Origin: Clostridia bacterium
GTDB lineage: Bacteria > Bacillota > Clostridia > Oscillospirales > CAG-272
Reading direction: 5' to 3'
NCBI GenBank assembly: GCA_017547755.1
Contig: JAFYOX010000068.1
Span: forward strand, 1 to 36,492
Length of the DNA stretch: 36,492 bases
Shown: piece by piece, positions 31,414-36,492 of the stretch
Layout: each line of letters begins with the position of its first letter
Position numbering within the stretch: the stretch's first letter is position 1
The notes under the pieces: model-generated
Databases searched by the model: none
Seen by the model: the letters and a program-made list of their open reading frames with translations, nothing else
Told to the model about the DNA's origin: nothing
Position numbers and translations under genes: made by a program

Positions 31414-32136
31414 TTATTCAAGAATGTTCGTCGTGATATAGTCAATGCCCCAGGAGATGAGCTTTTCGGCGTCTTCGGGATTGTCGACGGTCCATGCGTT
31501 GACTTCAACGCCGGCGTCGTGGCATGCCTTGATGCGTTCTTCAGTCAGCTGTGCGTAATGGATATCGAGACCCATGCCGCGTGCCTTGAGCATTTCCGGA
31601 TAGCTGTCGTCCCACTTGCTGGAAAGGAACTGGCAGTGCTGATCGGGAAGGATGTTCTTCACGAGGTCAAGGTTGGCAATATTGAACGCGATGAAGCAGG
31701 TATTTTCAAGATAACCGTCGAAAATTTCGAGGATATCCTTGATTTCTTCCTGCGTGAAGTTGGACTTGAGTTCCGGTACGCAGATCTTTTCGTACTTCTG
31801 GCAGATCTTCTTGTATTCGTACGGCGTGCAGAGCATGATTTCGCGGCGGTCGGTCGCGCCGTCCTTGTCACGGAGAGTGAGCGCACGGAGTTCGAAGAGA
31901 GAGGACTCTTCCATTACCAGGTCAACGTCGCAGATACGTCCGCTGCGGCCGTCGTGGTTGCAGATGTAGCTTGCATCCGCAGTTCTCCAGATGTCAGTTT
32001 CGGTACCGTAATAGGTACGGTTGCCCGCTGCGATGAACGCCGCTGCGGTGTTTTCCGTTTCGAGACCGCTGCAGCCGCGGTGTGCGACAAACTTCGTATT
32101 GCCCTTGTTCGGGATCTTGATGGTGTTGCTTGCCAT
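31414..32136 (-). CDS. Glycerophosphodiester phosphodiesterase family protein
   Basis: 240 residues from ATG 32136 (MASNTIKIPN), with AAAAGGAG upstream; an in-frame ATG at 32178 is poorer. The GDPD signature is present: VAHRGCSGLETENTAAAF (His19-Arg20), Y-G-T-E-T-D-I-W (Glu46, Asp48) and ICNHDG (His61), then a barrel with PELKSN and a final AWTVDNPEDAEKLISWGIDYITTN, all characteristic. It hydrolyses glycerophosphodiesters to glycerol-3-phosphate and an alcohol. No signal peptide, so it is cytoplasmic, unlike secreted GlpQ. It has its own promoter (32193-32221). Confidence 0.93.
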   Translation of the reverse strand: MASNTIKIPNKGNTKFVAHRGCSGLETENTAAAFIAAGNRTYYGTETDIWRTADASYICNHDGRSGRICDVDLVMEESSLFELRALTLRDKDGATDRREIMLCTPYEYKKICQKYEKICVPELKSNFTQEEIKDILEIFDGYLENTCFIAFNIANLDLVKNILPDQHCQFLSSKWDDSYPEMLKARGMGLDIHYAQLTEERIKACHDAGVEVNAWTVDNPEDAEKLISWGIDYITTNILE

Positions 32137-32192
32137 GGTGTTTCTCCTTTTATGTAAAAATAAATTTGTTCCGTACAATTCCTAGTATTGCT

Positions 32193-32221
32193 ATTGTATC
32201 ACAACACATTCGTTTTTTCCA
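32193..32221 (-). promoter_or_regulatory. Promoter of the phosphodiesterase gene
   Basis: Minus strand TGGAAA (32216-32221), 17 nt, TACAAT (32193-32198) preceded by an extended -10 TGA. Confidence 0.6.
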
Positions 32222-32257
32222 TACTTTTTAGAATTTTCAAAAAATAATTCCCGGTAC

Positions 32258-32286
32258 TTGATAAATTCCGAATGATACTGTATAAT
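32258..32286 (+). promoter_or_regulatory. Sigma-A promoter of the glycyl radical enzyme gene
   Basis: TTGATA (32258-32263), 17 nt, TATAAT (32281-32286). It leaves a ~47-nt leader before ATG 32340. Confidence 0.85.
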
Positions 32287-32339
32287 GGTCTCAGAAAATC
32301 TTGAATGTTTTTTGGTAGAATTTCACCAAAGGAGGAACT

Positions 32340-34454
32340 ATGGAATTTTTCTGCGGTACCGGATTCAAACGCCCCGTCCGCTTATGTGAAGCGACCCGCC
32401 GCTTCGCCGACGAAAGTCTGCGCGGAAAATACGGCGATGAAGCCATGAAAACACCGTTTGTCTATGTGGACGATATCCCCGGATTCGACGATATGGTGGA
32501 CTACGACCGCTACACGTACTGCATCGATAAGATCGTGCGCGAATGCCCGCTCCGCCTGATCGACGGCGAACGTGTGATCGGTGCGGCAACCCTCGGCGCG
32601 GCGATCAAGCATGTGGTTCCGGCGGTACGCGGCCGTTATTATGCGTTCGGCTCCGTCAGCCATGTAACGCTCGGCTTCGACCGTGTGCTGAAACTCGGTC
32701 TTCAGGGCATGGAACAGGAACTTTTCCACTACAACGACCGTCCGTACAACGAATATCTCCTGCGCGTTATCCATCATTTCCGCATCTGGCACGCCCGTTA
32801 TGTTGCGGCTTCTGCGGAAAAGAACCCGGAATGCCACAATCTGCTGCTCCGTGTACCGTTCCAGCCGGCACGGACCTTCCATGAAGCGGTCCAGAGTCTG
32901 TGGTTCTGCTTCGCTTTCACGCGCCTCTGCGGCAACTGGTCGGGCATCGGACGCATCGACGAAATGCTCGGTCCGTATCTGAAGAAAGATCTCGCCGACG
33001 GTACGATCACGCTCGACGAAGCACGCGAGATCCTCGCGCACTTCTTCATCAAGGGATGCGAATGGATCCAGAAGGATACTCCGGTCGGCACCGGCGACGC
33101 CCAGCATTACCAGAATATCGTCCTCGCCGGAATCGATACCGAAGGAAACGAAGTCACGAACGAAGTGACCTACCTCGTTCTCGATATCATCGAGGAACTC
33201 GGCATTTCCGATTTCCCGGTGACCGTCCGTCTCTCGAAAAATTCGGATGAAAAACTCATGCGCCGCATTGCGGAAGTCACCCGGTACGGCGGCGGCGTTC
33301 TCGCGGTCTATAACGAAGACCTGATCCTGCAGTCCCTCGATGACATCGGCTACGATCCCATCGAAGCCCGGAAATTCGCCAACGACGGCTGCTGGGAGAT
33401 CCAGATCCCCGGACAGACCTACTTTATCTATCAGCCGTTCGACGGCTATTCCATGCTGATGAAGGATGTCATCGGTCTGCCGGACAATCCGCGCACGTTT
33501 GACTCGATGGAAGAACTCTGGGAAGCCTACTTCGCGCGCCTGAAGGAACACGTCGACGTCAGCTTCGACAACGTCCAGCGTGACCGGAACCGTCACTACG
33601 AGGCCGGCGACTGGAAATGGCGTCAGTCCGGTCCGCCGTGCGAAGTCATCTCGCTGTTCATCGAAGACTGCGCGAAAAACGGCCGTCAGTATCACCGCGG
33701 CGGTCCGCGCTACACGGTCGTATCGCCGCACATCGGCGGTGCACCGGACGCTGGCAACAGCCTCCACGCCATCGATGTTCTCGTCTTCAAGGAAAAGCTC
33801 GTCACGTTCCCGGAACTGATGAAGATCCTGCAGGACAACTGGGAAGGTCACGAAGAACTGCGCCAGTACGCTCTCAACCGGATCACCTACTACGGCAACG
33901 ACGACGAAGAAGCGGACTCCTACGTCGTACGGATCCTCGACACCTTCGCGGATCTCGTTCTAAGCCACTGCAACGAATGTCCCGTGAAATTCATCCCGGG
34001 CGTTTCGACGTTCGGACGTCAGATCGATTGGATGCACATCCGCGTTCCCTCTCCGATGGGCACCAAACAGGACGCGATCCTCTCCGGCAACGACTCGCCG
34101 ACTCCCGGTACGGATACCGAAGGCGCAACAGCGGTCATCAAATCCTACTGCAAGGCAAATCTCCGGAAGCAGGCGTGCGGCGCTGCGCTTGACATCAAGC
34201 TGCACCCGAGCGCAGTCTCCGGCGAAAACGGCATTGCGGCACTTGTCGCCATGCAGAAAACCTTCGTTCAGCTGGGCGGCTTCTTCATGCAGACCGACGT
34301 CATCGACGCGGAAGTGCTGAAGGATGCCCGCGAACATCCCGAACAGTATAAGACCCTTTCCGTCCGCGTTTCCGGCTGGAATGCCCGCTTCATCACCCTC
34401 AACAAGGAATGGCAGGACATGATCATCGAACGCACCTCCGGCGGAACGGTCTGA
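32340..34454 (+). CDS. Glycyl radical enzyme of the pyruvate formate-lyase superfamily, substrate unknown
   Basis: 704 residues, shorter than most members (~760-850). The PFL-like barrel has the Cys loop N-D-G-C-W-E (Cys351, Glu353), whose Cys-x-Glu pattern is that of dehydratase/lyase-type members rather than the Cys-Cys of PFL. The glycyl radical motif is L-S-V-R-V-S-G-W-N (Gly679), 25 residues from the end, with Trp replacing the usual Tyr after Gly. AAAGGAGG precedes the ATG. Such enzymes need a radical-SAM activase, and none lies in the window; it must be supplied elsewhere. The gene is monocistronic between its own promoter and terminator. The reaction cannot be named from sequence. Confidence 0.9.
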   Translation: MEFFCGTGFKRPVRLCEATRRFADESLRGKYGDEAMKTPFVYVDDIPGFDDMVDYDRYTYCIDKIVRECPLRLIDGERVIGAATLGAAIKHVVPAVRGRYYAFGSVSHVTLGFDRVLKLGLQGMEQELFHYNDRPYNEYLLRVIHHFRIWHARYVAASAEKNPECHNLLLRVPFQPARTFHEAVQSLWFCFAFTRLCGNWSGIGRIDEMLGPYLKKDLADGTITLDEAREILAHFFIKGCEWIQKDTPVGTGDAQHYQNIVLAGIDTEGNEVTNEVTYLVLDIIEELGISDFPVTVRLSKNSDEKLMRRIAEVTRYGGGVLAVYNEDLILQSLDDIGYDPIEARKFANDGCWEIQIPGQTYFIYQPFDGYSMLMKDVIGLPDNPRTFDSMEELWEAYFARLKEHVDVSFDNVQRDRNRHYEAGDWKWRQSGPPCEVISLFIEDCAKNGRQYHRGGPRYTVVSPHIGGAPDAGNSLHAIDVLVFKEKLVTFPELMKILQDNWEGHEELRQYALNRITYYGNDDEEADSYVVRILDTFADLVLSHCNECPVKFIPGVSTFGRQIDWMHIRVPSPMGTKQDAILSGNDSPTPGTDTEGATAVIKSYCKANLRKQACGAALDIKLHPSAVSGENGIAALVAMQKTFVQLGGFFMQTDVIDAEVLKDAREHPEQYKTLSVRVSGWNARFITLNKEWQDMIIERTSGGTV

Positions 34455-34491
34455 GGAAAAACTTTAAACGATCTGTTTCCATAAAAAAATT

Positions 34492-34525
34492 CAGGGAGTG
34501 ACTTTTTACAGTCACTCCCTGTTTC
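34492..34525. terminator. Bidirectional terminator after the glycyl radical enzyme gene
   Basis: 12-bp perfect stem CAGGGAGTGACT/AGTCACTCCCTG (34492-34503 with 34510-34521), 6-nt loop, TTT after it and an A run before it. It separates convergent genes. Confidence 0.9.
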
Positions 34526-34533
34526 CTATAAAC

Positions 34534-35985
34534 TTAAAAAATCTGGATTTCCTTATCGTACAGCATGGCGTTGATGACGTTGACGCTGTGCCAGGTGTAG
34601 ACCGCCCAGATCAGCGTTACAGCGGTGTTGATGATCACGATCAGGGTCATATCGACCATGATGAAATGGTACGCGCCGGCGAGGATGAAATTGATAACGG
34701 TAAGGATCGAGCTGAGCAGGAGCATACCGCCGGAGGTGTTGTAAGTTTCGATATCGCGGCTGAGCTTGCTGTACATGACGGTCTCGTGCTGGATCCCGCA
34801 GATCTCCAGATGCTTTTTGATGGCACGAAGGAGGAAGAACATATACATGAGGATCCCGACCGCCGCAAATGCTGCTTCGACGCATTCGAACGACGCCATA
34901 CGGTAATACTGTTCCGCCGCTTCGGTCACAAATTCCACGGCGAGTTCATCGTATTCGGCGTAGTAATTGTACTGCAGGACGAGATTCACGAGAGAGAGCA
35001 CACCGCGTACGGCGGCAAACGGAATGATGATCTTCGCCGACGGGATGTAGCGCTTCAGAATCACCGCCGCACCGATCAGGAACGAGGCAGAAATAACACC
35101 GACGAGAACATTCACATCGTCAATAGTGACCACCATCGACGTAAAGACCGCGCTGGTAAAGCAGACAAGCGACTGCTTCATGCCGCGCGCGATGAAGAAC
35201 GTATCGTGCGGCAGGACGTCAAGACGGTACTTGTCGTCCATATTTTTGAGAAAAAGCGTATCCTTTGCGACTGCCTTGAAGAAAGCGGATACCGTACGGA
35301 TATGCTTGATCCCGAGAACGAGAACGGTCACACCGAGGATGACGTAGAGGAACGGCTTGTAATAAGCGAAACTGCGGGAGAACGCCGAAACTTCCCCGAG
35401 GTTGTCGTACAGCTGCAGTTCGGTCAGTTCGGGAACGAGCGTTGCGCAGACACGGAAAATATAGAAGAACAGGACCTGATCCCGCACATAGGTGATCCAT
35501 TCCACCTTGTGAGCGTAGGTGCGCTTTTTATATTTCTTGCCGGTGACACGTTCGATCAGGCGTGCAGCGGGTTCCCATTCGGAAATCTTCACCATCAGCT
35601 TGGCAAGCGGGCGCTTGAACGTCTTTTTTTCGTACATGACCGTCGCGCCGTACCAGAGTCCGGCAAACGACAGACCTTCAAAGAGATAATTGACCGCCGG
35701 AACGAAGAGGAACGCTTCCACAAGACCGAAAACGAACGTCTGGAGGACAATATCCGAGCCGGACGCATACGGAACCGTGAGGATCATGAAACTTTTTACT
35801 GCCTCTGCGAGGGCGAGTTTGATGAACAGGCTGCGTGCCTGTTCGATCTTGCCGATGAAAAAGGACATTTTCGTCAGTCCCATCACGATCAGCAGAAAAC
35901 CGAGTGCATCGGGTACCAAATCCACAACATGGATCACCGGGTTGAACAACAGCGCAAAACCGGCGATCACCAATCCAAATCCCAT
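34534..35985 (-). CDS. Polytopic membrane protein of unknown function
   Basis: 483 residues from ATG 35985 (MGFGLVIAGF), with AAGGAG upstream; an in-frame start at 36057 would overlap the promoter. About twelve hydrophobic segments are distributed along the protein. A more polar stretch (roughly residues 130-170, rich in Lys/Arg and including GKKYKKRTY) probably faces the cytoplasm. I recognise no family or catalytic motif. It has its own promoter at 36029-36057. The adjacent upstream gene also encodes a membrane protein, so the two may form a unit. Transporter, sensor or envelope assembly roles are all possible. Confidence 0.75.
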   Translation of the reverse strand: MGFGLVIAGFALLFNPVIHVVDLVPDALGFLLIVMGLTKMSFFIGKIEQARSLFIKLALAEAVKSFMILTVPYASGSDIVLQTFVFGLVEAFLFVPAVNYLFEGLSFAGLWYGATVMYEKKTFKRPLAKLMVKISEWEPAARLIERVTGKKYKKRTYAHKVEWITYVRDQVLFFYIFRVCATLVPELTELQLYDNLGEVSAFSRSFAYYKPFLYVILGVTVLVLGIKHIRTVSAFFKAVAKDTLFLKNMDDKYRLDVLPHDTFFIARGMKQSLVCFTSAVFTSMVVTIDDVNVLVGVISASFLIGAAVILKRYIPSAKIIIPFAAVRGVLSLVNLVLQYNYYAEYDELAVEFVTEAAEQYYRMASFECVEAAFAAVGILMYMFFLLRAIKKHLEICGIQHETVMYSKLSRDIETYNTSGGMLLLSSILTVINFILAGAYHFIMVDMTLIVIINTAVTLIWAVYTWHSVNVINAMLYDKEIQIF

Positions 35986-36028
35986 AGTCCTCTCCTTGTT
36001 TTGATGTATTTTGCTGGAATATGTAATA

Positions 36029-36057
36029 AGTATAACGGAAGAAATTACGTCCGTCAA
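36029..36057 (-). promoter_or_regulatory. Promoter of the membrane protein gene
   Basis: Minus strand TTGACG (36052-36057), 17 nt, TATACT (36029-36034). It lies 17 nt after the stop of the upstream gene. Confidence 0.75.
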
Positions 36058-36074
36058 GTATTTTTACAGATTAT

Positions 36075-36492
36075 TTACTTCTTCTTTTTGTGTGAATGCT
36101 TCCCGTTTTTTCCATTTTTCTTCTTTTCGGCGACACGGCGGTCGGCTTCCGCCATCGCAAGTTTCACGGATTCTTCACGGTAGCGGACACGTTCTTCATC
36201 GATGGCGTCCACCTTGTCGCTGATTTTATTGATAAAGGCAAAGCGGGAACGCTTTTTTTCGTTTTCGTCTTCCTCTGCGGGACAGAGAATACCGAAGCAT
36301 TTGTAGATCAGAACGAGATTCAGCAGGATGCAGACGATATGGTAGAGATATACGATCGTGCTGACGTACTGCGTGGCGCCGCCCAGAATGGGGCTTGCCG
36401 CCAGAACGAGCAGGTAGAGCGCGTAATAAACCATCGTGAGGGTCAGATTCCGTTCCGCAGTGCGGATGAGCTTTGCGGCATCGGCACCGAGC
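36075..36492 (-). CDS. Membrane protein with basic C-terminal tail; 5' end beyond the window
   Basis: The frame stays open to the window edge, so the start lies upstream; 138 residues are visible. A short polar piece (AAKLIRTAERNLTL) is followed by two hydrophobic segments (YYALYLLVLAAS and a second of ~20 residues ending in IYKCFG), then a long charged tail with EEDENEKKRSR, a helical KVDAIDEERVRYREESVKLA stretch and a Lys-rich C terminus (KKKNGK...HKKKK). The tail probably lies in the cytoplasm and could bind nucleic acid, lipid heads or another protein. No family recognised. It precedes the 483-residue membrane protein on the same strand, which has its own promoter. Confidence 0.75.
   Translation of the reverse strand, partial: LGADAAKLIRTAERNLTLTMVYYALYLLVLAASPILGGATQYVSTIVYLYHIVCILLNLVLIYKCFGILCPAEEDENEKKRSRFAFINKISDKVDAIDEERVRYREESVKLAMAEADRRVAEKKKNGKNGKHSHKKKK

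Overview
The window (36,492 bp, roughly mid-50s % GC by eye) looks like a chromosomal segment of an uncultured, probably gut-associated member of the Clostridia (Firmicutes). The main evidence is the large-type SRP RNA followed by dnaX, ebfC (ybaB) and recR, the textbook Firmicutes order. Supporting signs are consistent AAAGGAG-type ribosome sites, vegetative TTGACA/TATAAT-type promoters with 17-nt spacers, a LysM-GH18 protein of the kind made by spore formers, and many single-gene carbohydrate-processing enzymes. I see no phage, plasmid, integrase, transposase, CRISPR or tRNA signature, so this is host chromosome rather than an island.

Layout. 1-1725 (+): the end of a surface protein with a discoidin-like domain, then a UroD/MtaA-like protein. 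1773-6159 (-): oligoendopeptidase F followed by two beta-propeller glycan-active proteins, one of them sialidase-like. 6288-9789 (-): a three-gene operon of sugar isomerase/epimerase-like protein, Gfo/Idh/MocA oxidoreductase and MATE exporter, driven by a strong promoter that has a palindrome in its spacer. 9966-11261 (-): LysM-GH18. 11438-15909 (+): enolase, SRP RNA, dnaX, ebfC, recR. 16167-18611 (-): YhhN membrane protein, Fe-S aldo/keto reductase, small lipoprotein. 18815-23107 (+): polA, then a DUF4838 protein. 23155-26764 (-): a glycan operon of GH36-like enzyme, PHP phosphoesterase and GH5 enzyme. 26921-30427 (+): a two-gene heterodimeric ABC exporter. 30493-32136 (-): Sel1-repeat protein and glycerophosphodiester phosphodiesterase. 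32340-34454 (+): a glycyl radical enzyme. 34534-36492 (-): two polytopic membrane proteins, the last cut by the window edge.

How it fits together. The information-processing core (SRP RNA, dnaX, ebfC, recR, polA, eno) is interleaved with short catabolic units. Most glycan enzymes lack a visible signal peptide, which points to intracellular processing of imported oligosaccharides; the importers are not in this window.

The most unusual signal is not a gene. A family of GC-clamped palindromes (TCGGGGAAAAC...GTTTTCCCCGA), often preceded by a conserved head resembling GGTTTTGGAAAGGG, occurs six times, five of them between 15.25 and 18.80 kb. Two copies facing each other bound a roughly 244-bp composite inverted repeat between recR and the YhhN gene that looks like a MITE. 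Other points of interest are a glycyl radical enzyme with a Cys-x-Glu active site but no activase nearby, a Pol I whose proofreading residues are lost, and an exact 108-bp tandem duplication in the Sel1 gene. All alignments were done by eye; no database search was possible.
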